A stretch of 64,000 nucleotides of DNA from Absidia repens (Eukaryota; Mucoromycota; Mucoromycetes; Mucorales; Cunninghamellaceae): positions 248,001 through 312,000 of the forward strand of contig MCGE01000012.1 of the NCBI GenBank assembly GCA_002105175.1, written 5' to 3'. This document shows positions 47,180-58,107 of the stretch, one piece after another (within the stretch, counting starts at the first letter, position 1; the number at the start of each line of letters is the position of its first letter). Below the pieces are notes generated by a model. That model did not search any database and was not told where the DNA came from. It was given only the letters and a program-made list of their open reading frames with translations. Both the position numbers and the translations under genes were made by a program.

Positions 47180-47575
47180 TTAATTCATGCTAGCGGAGTA
47201 ATGATTCACCGAAAGTAGACCAAAGGAAACTAACAAAAGACAACGGCCAGCGAAGGTCGGATTTTTGTAAAAATGAGACCCATTACTGAAGTGATGACCA
47301 ATAGGAAAAGGCAATAACAAAGAGTACAGGTTGTTTGGAAGAAAAGAAATCAGAATTATAGTAACATAAGTCACCAAGCATCTCTTATATATCATAATGC
47401 CATAGTGCCATTTACACTGTACCACTTGGACAATTTGGCATTAATAGTGACAATGGCAACTCCGATCCAAACAATTGTAAAAATAAAAAACAGATTGTTT
47501 CGCCCTGACCAAGTGCGGACAATGAAACTGCCAACGTTGAACGTAAAAGTATAGGACATCAGAAATCCCCTGTCA
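47180..47575 (-). pseudogene. Possible membrane-protein gene remnant
   Basis: On the minus strand a frame beginning just after a TTTTGACAG acceptor near 47572 reads GFLMSYTFTFNVGSFIVRTW, then SGRNNLFFIFTIVWIGVAIV, a likely membrane span, up to about 47405. It is interrupted there, and another hydrophobic frame runs to 47180. No start, complete splice chain or family was identified. It looks like a fragment of a polytopic membrane protein that has lost its frame. Confidence 0.3.
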
Positions 47576-48275
47576 AAAGGATATAAAAAAAAAACTTAAT
47601 CTCTTCTTCGTTACAGTCACGCAAAATATTTTGGCATCTGTTTTGGATGAAGTACCTGCCGGACCTTTTGTCCGATCGAATTTAGATCACGATGCTAGAT
47701 ATGTACAAAAAAAAGTAGGGTTAGATAGAAAAAAATACGATAACTGAACAATTTGACCGTTTAAATTACTACAATAGTAGATATTGGCTCGTCCAATGTA
47801 TCCATTATACTATATGAATTGATTTCATGATGGGTTGATTTTACAACGTTAGATGATAAGAACTCAGTGTTTGTAGCAGTGTATTGGTCAAAATGAGCGG
47901 AGCTGTAAAATCGAAGAATGAGAAAAAAAAATGGCGAATAGTCCAGAGCAAGGAAAGACGATGGAAAGGCTGCATAATATAATTCTGAGCATTTAAATGA
48001 TTCTTTTTTTCTTTTTTTTTTTGCAATACATGCACGAGGAATGCTTTATCTTTATAATTAATACTCGCAAGACAAGAAATGAAATATTTTGAATAAGAAT
48101 CAAGTCAAAAGAAGTAGCTGACCCAATACGACCATAGATCGGGGGGGGGAGAGGAAGGCGTTAAAAAATGTACAGAAGGCGGACTAAAGTTTCTTTCTTT
48201 TTTTTCTTTTCTCTCGATTTTTTTTTCCCTCCTTTTCTCTTTTTCTCTTCTTTCCTCTCACTATCCACTTATTAC
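47576..48275. other. Promoter-side region of the F-box gene
   Basis: A/T-rich intergenic DNA with a G run near 48141 and a C/T-rich tract (about 48186-48260) directly before the F-box gene start. No other feature was seen. Confidence 0.45.
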
Positions 48276-50410
48276 ATGCAGAACGATATAATATCCATTC
48301 CTCGTGCACAATATCAACGTTGGTGCAGACAACTTCGAGACAGTCGACGATTACTTGGTACTACAGTCACCACATCAACCACCTCCTCTTCAACAAAAGC
48401 AACAACGACAACTTCAGCCTTTCATAGTGTTTGGTGTTTGCCTCCTGAGCTTTTATTGGAAATCTTGGGCTATCTTACCAGTCATCAAGGCACTTTATAT
48501 CAAGTTTCACTCGTTTGTCGACAATGGTTTCTTTGTGCAACCCCCATTCTTTACAAGCATCCCAGAATTCACAATACCTATCGCTGGGCTACCTTTCTTC
48601 TTTCTCTGAATCGCGACAAACGTTTATTCAATTATGGCCCCTTAGTACACTCTATTGACTTGTCTTGTCGTGACAAAACAAAAGGTACGGATGTACGAAA
48701 AAACTATCCCTCCCCTTTAAGCACTCTAACCCATCCCATTCTTGTCTTTTTTTTTTCTTTTTTGTTTATTTAGATGTCTTGAAATTAAAATATCATGACT
48801 TCACTCGTAGCTCAAGGTTGGCTTCCATAAACGCAAATTCATCGTCATCATCTGCACAACCTCTAGTCACCACTTCCTCAACAGCATCTCATGACAACAC
48901 AACGACCATTACTACCACAACAACTTTTACCATGAATGACGAAGACAATTACCCTGATAATGAAGCAGCGGACGATGATTTGGAGGATGGCACCAACACT
49001 GGCACCGTCGAACATGTACATGATTTTTTTGATATGCTATCTGAAGATGATCAATATATGTCATACCACTCCTCACCCTCATTAGTTGTATCTTCTTCGT
49101 CTCTTATCAAACTGGCGCAGGCTTGTCCAAATCTAGTCTCCATTGATCTATCCTTTACTCACATGTTTTCTGACAGCATCGTAGAGGAAACTGGGGATTA
49201 TATATCAACCTTACAGCATTATGCCATTCCACCTGGTCTCACCCACGTCAAGGTACCTATCGAAAGTGCCATTAACGCCATTGGACAACATTGTACCCAA
49301 CTTCAACAATTGAAAATTCAGTGCTGTGGATGGGTCTGTGCTCGTGTGATTTGGCTATGGACAGTGTCATGCCCCAACCTTACATATATGGACGCTCGCC
49401 GCTCTTCAAAATGCTCCGTCAAACGCTTTACCACCAACATTTTACAAGTACGGGAACTACCGCAACATCATGCACAGTATCAACAAAACATGCAGCCTCA
49501 ACGGCAAACCTCTACTTCGCTATCTCCCTCTTCCTCATCATCATCCTCCTCGTCATCATCACAAGCTCCTTTGCAACAACCGTCTTCTTCTTCTTCCTCG
49601 TCGTCTTCATTATCGTCATCCTCCTCATCGTCACACTCATTTACCTCCCCAAATCAATGGACCACCGCAGAAAACGGCACCCGTTCATCTACTTCTGCGT
49701 CTGCTTCTACGTCTACTTCTGCGTTTACGTCTCCATCAACTTCTACCAATGTTCCTGCACCTGAATCAATACAACGCGAATTACCAGAAGCGCCCTTTAC
49801 AGCTCAGATGGATGTCAATGAAGAAGGGCCTATAGGTAAGTAAAAAATAAAACCACGAATAAAAATGCAAACAAGACTCACATACTCTGTTTGACTTGCT
49901 CATTTATCATTTGTAGGAAATGATGATCACCTTCAGCGACAATATCAATCACATCATCATCATCATCATCATCATCACCATCATCACCCATTCTTCCATC
50001 GGCACCATCATCGACACGGGCTTTTACCGCCCAACGTCGGCCGATTTCTAATGACAATTTATATGAATGATGATCAAGCTCTCTTGGACAATGTTATTGG
50101 AGGACAACACGACGCACGGGACTTGGGTGGCGATCATCATCCACCTTTTCGAAACCGACAACCAGCACCACCATTACAAACAACAGCCAATGTACCTTTA
50201 CCACCTGTGCCTACTTTTACCGCCAACCATTTCACCACTGCATCAACCATCCGCTCTCGTGTTTATCGGGAATTTTTAGCAGCCTCATCTTCCTCGAATC
50301 AAAACAATACGGTGTATATCACAAATCAAACCATGCGTGAATATGTTTGGTCAGTTTTGAAGGACGCCAGAGAACAAGGGTTGACGGAACTTGAATGGAT
50401 GCAAGAATGA
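48276..50410 (+). CDS. F-box protein with Ser- and His-rich regions
   Basis: Three exons (48276-48684, 48774-49835, 49917-50410) give 654 residues. An F-box spans about residues 55-95 (LPPELLLEILGYL, then LVCRQWF), the segment that binds Skp1 in SCF ubiquitin ligases. Leucine-rich-repeat-like segments follow (ACPNLVSIDLSFTHMFSD, then QLQQLKIQCCGWV and CPNLTYMDARRSS), so the likely class is F-box/LRR substrate receptor. Long Ser runs (about 49533-49645) and a run of 11 His in exon 3 (from about 49951) interrupt the protein; both are unusual for the family. The cullin-1 scaffold for SCF is encoded at 59.9-63.4 kb. No specific orthologue (Grr1, Pof) could be assigned. Confidence 0.8.
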
Positions 50411-50711
50411 TTAAATCATCTGCTTCTCCACCTTCACATCTGTAGTCGTATATGTTTTATTCTTCTTCTTTTTTTATTATACTTTACTCTTTTTTTTTTT
50501 TTTTTTTTTTTTCTTTTTTTACCCATTTGTTGCATATCTTTTACTTCCACACCTATATCATATGTTAGCGAAAAAAAAAAAAAAATTATAACGATTAGTC
50601 CTTGTTATAGTATAGTCTTCCTGCTTTGTTTGTAAATAAAAAAAAAATCTACCAAAATTGGTACACATATATTCTTCAAAAAATGGGTATCATATGGAAT
50701 CATGTTTTATT
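50411..50711. other. Convergent 3' region
   Basis: T-rich and A-rich runs and an AAATAAAAAAA near 50634, between the F-box gene (+) and the small gene at 50712 (-). Nothing else was seen. Confidence 0.5.
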
Positions 50712-51098
50712 TTATGTATTTTGGAAATAAGAGGTAGATAGAGCAGTATAATAACGTGGGGTATGATGCAATGTGTCTATGGAAAGAACAGGCGGTGAAA
50801 GTGGACGTGAAACGGAAATGGTCTTGACATTTGTATTCGTAGTATGGGGTTTAAGGGCGTGATCACGAAGGTGGCTGAAATCCAATGGAGGTATAGCAGG
50901 ACGTTTTGATAAAACAGGTGGATTAGACGACGAATTTTTTAACGGTAGCTTTGATGACGACGATGGGTGTTGGTTTTCACAAAATGGAGGAGCTGGAGAT
51001 ATTTTTCTTTGCTTCATTGGGTCTTCACAGTCCGAAGTTTCATGATAATAGTGATTGACTTTTGGATGCATTTGAAAACGTACATGCTTTATGATCAT
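50712..51098 (-). CDS. Small hypothetical Pro/Ser-rich protein
   Basis: A single-exon frame of 128 residues starts at an ATG at 51096-51098. It is basic, rich in Pro, Ser and His, with no hydrophobic segment, and looks disordered (for example SRPLSPPVLSIDTLHH and KRPAIPPLDFSHLRDH). The start KHVRFQ resembles short PP1-docking K-V-x-F-type motifs, but that is weak. A TATTTATA-like element lies about 65 nt upstream, near 51165. It faces the F-box gene tail to tail. No family was recognised; codon pattern and length support a real gene only moderately. Confidence 0.45.
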   Translation of the reverse strand: MIIKHVRFQMHPKVNHYYHETSDCEDPMKQRKISPAPPFCENQHPSSSSKLPLKNSSSNPPVLSKRPAIPPLDFSHLRDHALKPHTTNTNVKTISVSRPLSPPVLSIDTLHHTPRYYTALSTSYFQNT

Positions 51099-51789
51099 AA
51101 TACAAGAAATGAATAAATAAAAAAAAAAATTAAAAAGTGAAGAGCGTTAATGGATGATAGACTGTATTTATATGATACAGGGGGGGACGACGATTCATGC
51201 GATTTGTACTTTTTTGGTCATGATGCGGAGTGAGAAAAAAAAAGGACAAAAGAGCTTATATAGAATTCTCGGCGGGGCAAGATCCTTTTTGTAAGTTTAG
51301 TCCGTCTGTAATATGCCATCTTGTAAGAAGAGTGCGTCCTCGCCTCATACAAAGGGCGGTATTATATTTCAATATAGAAAATGAATGTATAGGGTATGAC
51401 GGTATTCGGCTTTTTATGGAGAAACTCCTTCACCATCATTCATTACCAATACTTTTGATCCTTTTTCTTCAGTGGCGGTTTGAAACACCGTCGCACTTCA
51501 GGTCATCATCACATACCCCCCTACTTGGAAAAAAATGCCGAAAAGTCTGGAAATAAAAAACATAATCACACAGAATGTAAGCATGAAACAGAAAGTTTTG
51601 AGTCAATGTAATAAAAAGAAATCACTTGGAGTAAGTAGACGTTGTAAAATTCCCAATTCACGCGAAATGGAGCCTACACCTGGTCCAATGTCCTTTTTTT
51701 TTAGACTAATAGTAGGGCATCGTTACCTCAATCCCTAACTTTCCTTTTGCGCACACAATACCCTTTCAACATGATCAACTAAACACATC
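51099..51789. other. Intergenic, no gene seen
   Basis: Upstream DNA of the small hypothetical gene, then mixed-composition sequence. A plus-strand frame at 51230-51556 lacks a family match and good start context and is not called. Confidence 0.4.
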
Positions 51790-52060
51790 AAAGATATATA
51801 TTGTATAGAAGGCAATGTTTATTTAATTCAGATACATGTTACAGTATAACATATGACAGCTAACACTAAGCTAAGTTAATAACACTATCCAAAAACGATG
51901 ATCTAATGACGGTCCTAACCTATAAAACCAAAATGAAAGGGTCTCCCCATGCATGTTTGTATTGCATTTTTCAAAATGCCCCTGATTCAAGTTCTAACCA
52001 CTAATCCAAGATCACTAAATACAAAATGGCAGTTGATGTTCTGAAAAAAAGAAGGGAAAC
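51790..52060 (-). repeat. Dispersed repeat family 3, copy 2
   Basis: On the minus strand: TGATTCAGGGGC-type DNA (near 51990), AAATGCAATACAAACATGCA, the core TGGGGAGACCCTTTCATTTTGG (about 51928-51952), then an AATAAACATTG signal near 51815. It matches the copy at 15.68-16.02 kb in the core and flanks. It lies just downstream of the EHD gene. Confidence 0.55.
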
Positions 52061-52352
52061 GAAAGAAAGAGGAAACAAAAGCTGACGCAGAGAAAAATAT
52101 AATTACGGAAGGCGGAGTACAAATATTCAGTCATCTTTTTTTTATTTTTTTCACGATGGGCCTAAACTAGTCCCATCCATCAAAATCCACACAATAAAAA
52201 AAAAAACTCTGACACCTTGTAAATTGATAGATTTCCAAAAGCTCCAGCGTGAGCATCACAGCGTTTATTATACTTAAAAAAATTAAGTTAAAAAAAAAAA
52301 GACCAATAACGATCTCTAAAATGGATGATAAATAAATAAATATATATATAAA

Positions 52353-53110
52353 CTAGGAGGGTACTAAACTAAGGGGCAATTTTTCTGGAAGAACCACACC
52401 ATCTTGTGCCACTTTGATCAAGTGCATGGCAATCACAAATTCGTCTACATCCAGGAATCCGTCAGATGACATATCACTAAGTCTCCAAATTTGTGCCAAG
52501 AGGTCGTTTGAGAGGCCGCTTTCTGTCAAGATACTCTTGGCGATTTCACCTGGGAGCATGTTATTATCAATGCCTTCAGCCGCAATCGTACTTGCAAACA
52601 AATTCTGGTATTTGGCTCTGTCCGTTGTCGGTATCAGCCAATACGATGGTAATGATATTTCTGCTACTGTTGTTGGATTGGGTGATGCGTATTGTAGGTT
52701 GATTGTATCCGTTTCTTCGAGAGCCGTGTAGATAGAAGGTATGCTTGAGACTAGTCGTGGCAAATCATAATTCAAAGCCTATAGTATCAATCATGCCCTT
52801 TCAGTGATCAATGAATAACTTTTGTGTTCATGTTCTTTCTTACCTCATCCACATTCTTGAATAAAATCTCCCTCATGGGTTTGAACTTATCCATATTGTA
52901 CGCTGATAGGGTTGTCCGGAATATGTCCACGTTCGGTAAGTCACCCGCTGGAATTTTGTGCCGTTGTTGCAACTTTGAGAATACCTGATCCAATTCAGAC
53001 AGTAGACATTCCTGTTTCCATTGTTTTCCAATCAAAGGCATTTCGCTCTTCAAGTGACTGATGATCAATGCATGTACCTGTCAACAAGATCATATTAATT
53101 AATAATCTGT

Positions 53111-53146
<36 letters not shown>

Positions 53147-54261
53147 AGCATTTCGTGCCCTCTTGATAATTTCATTAATTTTTCGCATGATGGCTTGGCG
53201 TTTCAAGTTCTGGAGATCCTTCAACAAGTCTCTTGATTCGGCTTCAATCAAATAACGGCAATCCTCAAAACAATTGGGAGGACGTTCCGACCAAAAAGTA
53301 CCCAGGTAGACACGTATTACTTCAGGCGTTTGTACCACTTTACCCAGAGACCACATCATTGCACCGTACACACGCATGAGTTGCTGAGGATTCACCATGT
53401 CGCTTTTGTTCAGCACTACCCGCACCTTTTCTTCTAATCCTCGTAAACATTGGATGGACTTTTGGAATTCGTTTGAGATATCCAGCTTGTGAGAATCAAA
53501 CATCAATAGAATAAGATCCGCCCGTTGTGCAAACCAGTCGATCACTTGTGTATGATCATAGCCACGCTCCACACGCTGTTTGTCCCCAGCAAGAATCCCT
53601 GGTGTGTCTATGAGGGTCATGTTTTCCAAGACTGGTGACGGAGTTTGTGAGACTTGAAATTTTGAAAGAAATGCTTGGCCAAATTGATTCAGGCCACCAA
53701 AAGGGAGTTCTTGATTCACAGCGGCAGCATTTCCTGGAATTACCCGGTTTTGTTGGTCATTCATCACCGCTATAAATCTGTCTGTTGTCGGCTCTACACC
53801 AATATGTTCGCCGGGGTACGATTTGCCAAGCAAGTACCTTATCAATGTTGTTTTACCCTACAAAACAAAATAAAACAAAAAACAAAAGGTGTCATATTAG
53901 TATCAAATACACTTGTTTTCAGTTCCATTCTTTTGGGCATACCGTCGAATATTGACCAATGAGTAAGACCATGGGCTTGGCAGAAATTTCAGAAGGTGTC
54001 AACAGCGGTGAGTGGAACCCTACCAAAAAACAAAGAATCAGTCAAACAGTTTAGGTATTCCAATGGGATAAAGTAGAATAAATTACCTTCATAGTTGTAC
54101 GTTTCCTCCAGTGGTTTAATTTTGGTTCTGTATATTTGTTGAATGAGTTGAATGCAATGGTCATAACCAACATCTTCTTCAGGCACGTAGGGAGAGGGAG
54201 AGGAGGAGGAGGAGGAGGAGGAGGGGAGATCCTTGCCAAGAGCCACGGTAGGAGTACACAT
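52353..54261 (-). CDS. EHD-family dynamin-like membrane-remodelling ATPase
   Basis: Five exons (54261-54087, 54019-53943, 53857-53144, 53077-52844, 52778-52353) join to 541 residues, close to human EHD1 (534). EHD proteins bind ATP, form rings on membranes and drive endocytic recycling. Features in order are: an N-terminal Ser/Pro stretch; YNYEGFHSPLL; the P-loop G-Q-Y-S-T-G-K-T-T at about 80-88 (split by an intron); the switch region DRFIAVM; D-T-P-G-I-L; N-K-S-D; a helical middle domain; and a C-terminal EH domain (about 446-541) with an EF-hand-like loop D-M-S-S-D-G-F-L-D-V-D-E-F, which binds NPF motifs. The intron near 53112-53141 is almost pure T. The start is the first ATG preceding the Ser run. 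Confidence 0.95.
53112..53141 (+). repeat. T30 tract inside an EHD intron
   Basis: About 30 consecutive T on + (A on the coding strand) lie directly after the exon-3 donor of the EHD gene. Its position beside the donor rather than the acceptor is unusual. Confidence 0.8.
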
Positions 54262-54551
54262 ATTGGTATCAATGGTATAATATACAAGCTGTCAACAGAT
54301 CAGTCAATATGATAAAGATTTTGGTGTTTCAAAAAAAAAAAAAAAATTGGCAAATAATAAAAAGGGGAAAAGAGGCGAGATATAAATGAATAAAAGGGAG
54401 CGAATATAAAATACAAATGTATAGTAATACACGCTGAGTGCTTTGCTAAGCAAAACTCTCGCACTGTATGACCATAAAAGTAAAGTAACTAACGGTAGAG
54501 AAGGATAAAAGGCGGGGAAAAAAGTATGATACTATTGTACTACATAGTGAT

Positions 54552-55935
54552 TCAATGGCCTTGATGATACAGATACGTAGCTAGTTCCATGTAAAATTCC
54601 GAAGTATCAAATTTGTCTAATTTTGGATCAGGAGCAATAGAAGATCGCCATTTGATATACCGTTGGCCATTCAGACTCCAATGATCTGTGTTCAGAGTTT
54701 TGACATATTGACCCCATTTTGCGCTTTTCACGCTGACCAAACCATCGTTGTCACCTTCCTTTTCACGAATCCATTGATTGGGTAGACCAAGAAAAGACCA
54801 TACTGGAAGGGTTGTTGAAGCACCATATGAGTAATAGGTCACCCGGGGGTCATCTGGGGTATTTGGATTGAAGTAATTTTGGCAGTATTCCGTGGTCAGA
54901 TTCGCATATGCAGGAGTATCCAGGAGTTGTACCACCCGCTGGACCACAGGGTCCAATAAACTAACTGGCATTTTGGCAATATCCATCAAAGACCAATTCA
55001 AGTAGGATTGTGGCTGTTGTTGATCACGATTTCCGTTTGATGATGGACTTTTGGCTTCTGTTCTACCGTTACCACGTTCAAGTCGTTCGTTTTCTTCTAT
55101 TTTTTCAGCTACCACCGTCTTGATTGCATCTGTGACTCCAACCCCTATATTATCCCGAAACCAATCCATCACTGGTGATCCACGATGAGGAGTTGATACT
55201 GTTGTCAATGATACCGGATTATAAGACCGTTGTTGAATATGTGATAGCAAATAGCGGCAATCCAATCCACCCTAAAAAGTAATACGAGTGTGAGCAACTG
55301 TGTATATACTTTTGTGTAAAGAGAAAAACATTTCGACTTACCATAGAATGAGCAACGAAGTTGACGTTTTGATCTTTGAGTACAGTGCCCATGAATGCAT
55401 GCAGCACCTGAGCACGTTCCCAAATACTACCAGTTGGAGGCACCCTGGTAACAATGACTTTTGCACCCAATTTGGCCAAGGCTTGTTCAATACCACCCCA
55501 ATAACGAACTTGAAGGAAAGGAAAGGCGTCAGGTCCCCATTTGTCGAAGCCGTAAAGTCCATGACAGAGAGCAATAGGTGCACGAGGAGCTACATAGTGA
55601 GAAGTCACAGGCATATTTAGACCAGAAAGATGCTGATGTTGTGATGTCGATAGGGGAGAATGTTGTGTGGTAATGATTGTTTTTCTGGATGGTGTTGTAA
55701 AAGTGTTACTTTTCTCTGTTGAATCACATATGCTTGAATAGGTGACCAAAGACTTGGAAGGACGGTGTTGGCTATTCGGTCTATATATGGTGCGTTGCGA
55801 CTGCATTGTATCCGTTTTCACTTTTTGACGTTTTCGATATTCTTTAGAATTGATAAAGAAACTTCCAATTGGTGTCAAGTCATTGATAGAATTGCGAATT
55901 TGTGTGATTACAAGTGGCAGAGATATTGAGATCAT
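54552..55935 (-). CDS. Triacylglycerol-lipase-like alpha/beta hydrolase
   Basis: Two exons (55935-55342, 55271-54552) encode 437 residues counted from the first in-frame ATG. Such lipases hydrolyse acylglycerols. The catalytic pattern is clear: an oxyanion HGLYGF loop after PIALC, the nucleophile elbow F-V-A-H-S197-M-G-G split by the intron, an acid in EGDNDGLVSV and the histidine in NTDHWSLNG. A hydrophobic segment near the start (MISISLPLVI) suggests a signal-anchor. The frame stays open upstream to 56049 and beyond without an ATG, so the real N-terminus is longer or starts in another exon; an ATG at 56113-56115 could join through a 42-nt intron. A basic Ser/Thr-rich link lies between anchor and hydrolase domain. 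Confidence 0.8.
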
Positions 55936-56319
55936 GGCGATGAGTACATAGCGGGAATGGGTTTGTAAAAGAGAGAGGAAATTTTTAGGGAGAATAACAA
56001 CATGAATTCTTTTCAATCTCCTCCAACGATCGATTTTTTGCAAATGCACCCGTATACTAAATCCCGCGGAATTCCTTTTTTGCGCCCGCCAAACCTACCT
56101 CTTTTCACCGTCCATTACAACGAACGCCTTTCAGCGTCCATTATAGCCACGTTTCGATCACCACTGTGGTCAACACTTTTCAACGTTCAAATCTCTCAAT
56201 TTAGATGATTCCTTTTTTCAGGCTGTGTCTTTTACAACCAATCATAGCGACTACTCTCTTTTTTGGGAACCCAGGACTAGCACTTATTTCAACTTCCAAT
56301 TCCTTTTACTAGAGTAATA

Positions 56320-57100
56320 AAAAGTAGTGGCAGGGTTCGCATGCACCCCATAAAAACCAATAAACTGTACGGAGACAGAAAGTGAAGTTGTACTGTAAAA
56401 AAATAACATTTTATTTCAATATAATAGCTATTCTACATACTAGTAAAAACTATCACTGCTATATATTCAATATATTGTGAGTATGCTATCTCTATGGTAT
56501 ACTATATACGCCATACTGAGCCAAACCAGCAAGTTATTTGAACGCATAGGTAAATAGAATATCGCCTAGCAAAAAGAAAGCCACCCATTACAAAGCTATA
56601 ACCACTTTGTCCAGCAACCTAGATTCCACCGGCGAGTCGCCCAGTCCGTCCCAGCATCGCTGTATGCCCTTGAGGTCCCCATTTCACGCCAGAAACACGT
56701 TAACTAATTCCTACATCCAAAATGAAAGGGTTTCCCACTGTCCTTTGTCATACCCTTTTTCAAAACCTTCTAAATCTGACAAAAAAATCCCACTCCATGA
56801 TCACCAGATCCTTGGAGGACATCAATGTGGAAAAAAGGAAAGAAAAGAAACAAAAAAGTTGGAAAACACACGACATTTAAAAATTCAATTGAAATCCCGC
56901 TTTTTGGTGAGAGCATTTTTTTGGTAGTAAAGATAAAAATTGGCTGCGTTGACCAACATAAACAGTATTCCAGAGTGCCGTTCTTTATCCTGCAAAGGAA
57001 GAAAAATCAAAATCAAACAAAAGAAAATGTATATGTAGAAGTGATAATAAAATGGTCTTTATTCAAAAAAAAAGAAAAAGAAAAAAGAACTGTAATAAAA
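56320..57100 (-). repeat. Dispersed repeat family 2, copy 3
   Basis: Matches 45.88-46.66 kb along its length. Blocks: CGCATGCACCCCATAAAAAC, ACATTTTATTTCAATATAAT, the core AAATGAAAGGGTTTCCCACT, ACTCCATGATCACCAGATCC and TTCAATTGAAATCCCGC. The frame shared by the other two copies is broken here by an extra T. It ends about 80 nt before the stop of the small gene at 57182. Confidence 0.75.
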
Positions 57101-57145
57101 ATACATGGTTTTTTTCAACACTAGAAAAAAAAATACATGTCATAG

Positions 57146-57151
57146 TTTATT
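57146..57151 (-). terminator. Polyadenylation signal of small GPI-type gene
   Basis: TTTATT on + (AATAAA on the coding strand) about 31 nt beyond the stop of the minus-strand gene at 57182. Confidence 0.45.
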
Positions 57152-57181
57152 GAAGGTGTATAATAGAGTAACTAAATTTAT

Positions 57182-57463
57182 TTAAGCCAAGACAAATGCA
57201 GAACCCGCAGCGAAGGCACCGAGGATAGCAGGCACTTGAACCATGTTACCAGCAGAAGTAGAAGAGGAAGCATCAGCGCCAGAACCGCTGCCTGAGGCGC
57301 TAGCAGAGTCACTACCAGAAGCAGAAGCACCACTGCCAGAGGCGTCAGAAGATCCACCGGAGCTTGAGCCACCAGAAGAAGAGGCATCAGATGATTGAGC
57401 TTGGGCAAAGGTCACCAATAAGAAGAAAGCGAGACAGAGAAGAGTAGCACTTTGGAATTTCAT
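57182..57463 (-). CDS. Small secreted Ser/Gly/Ala-rich GPI-type protein
   Basis: A single exon of 93 residues. It begins with a clear signal peptide (MKFQSATLLCLAFFLLVTFA, then QAQ). The middle 45 residues consist almost only of Ser, Gly, Ala and Asp (GASASGSDSASASGSGSGAD type). A small-residue site (S-A-G-N) is followed by a hydrophobic tail of about 19 residues to the end, the layout of GPI-anchored surface proteins of fungi. No enzyme domain is present. Such short proteins are thought to coat the cell surface, but no specific role can be given. A family-2 repeat ends just downstream. Confidence 0.8.
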   Translation of the reverse strand: MKFQSATLLCLAFFLLVTFAQAQSSDASSSGGSSSGGSSDASGSGASASGSDSASASGSGSGADASSSTSAGNMVQVPAILGAFAAGSAFVLA

Positions 57464-58107
57464 GATGATTTAATAAGTTTGTTTTGTTGTGGATTTGTAT
57501 AGAATTGAGAAGATATCGAAAAAAAAATCACACAAAAATACCCTTCTTTTATATTCATAGAAGAAGCGAAGATCATTGATGTCATAAGAGTAGATCTTCG
57601 AAACTAAAATTGTCAAGTAATGTGTGTGTTTCGTTCTAAATTTCACTCTTGGCTTGGCTTGTTCATCCCCCAAAAAAAGAACAACCCAATTAGATTCATC
57701 CCAAGTGAAGTCATTATCATCGATACTACCACAATCTAATAGAACTAAAACCAAGATGAACGAGAACAAATATCAAGCATGTTTGATTTAGACCAAGAGC
57801 TAAAATGCAAAATTTCATATTCCGACCGAAACACTAACTCAGTAAAATTTGGAGACTAAAAGGCATAAAAATAACAACAAAATCAAACACTATTTTTTAT
57901 TTCATACTAGACTAAGGTAAGGGGGTAAGTGCAACATAATGATAATAATGAAGAATGAGGAAACTAACGAAAATTAGTGTGTAAGCAAAAATATGGCTAT
58001 GATAATAAAGGCAGAGGAAGGACGGGGGGTATAGTATACTAATTAATTAATAAACTAAAAGGAAAACCCGAAGTAATATGGCCTCCATGAATCCAGACAA
58101 ATTGACA
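57464..58107. other. Intergenic, no gene seen
   Basis: Upstream DNA of the small GPI-type gene and A/T-rich sequence with no recognised repeat copy or RNA gene. Confidence 0.5.

Noticed and set aside
49291..49835. Hydrophobic and His/Leu-rich frames within the F-box gene
   Set aside because: Other-frame readings of the Ser-codon microsatellites.
51230..51738. Plus-strand frames upstream of the small hypothetical gene
   Set aside because: No family, no domain and no supporting splice or start context.
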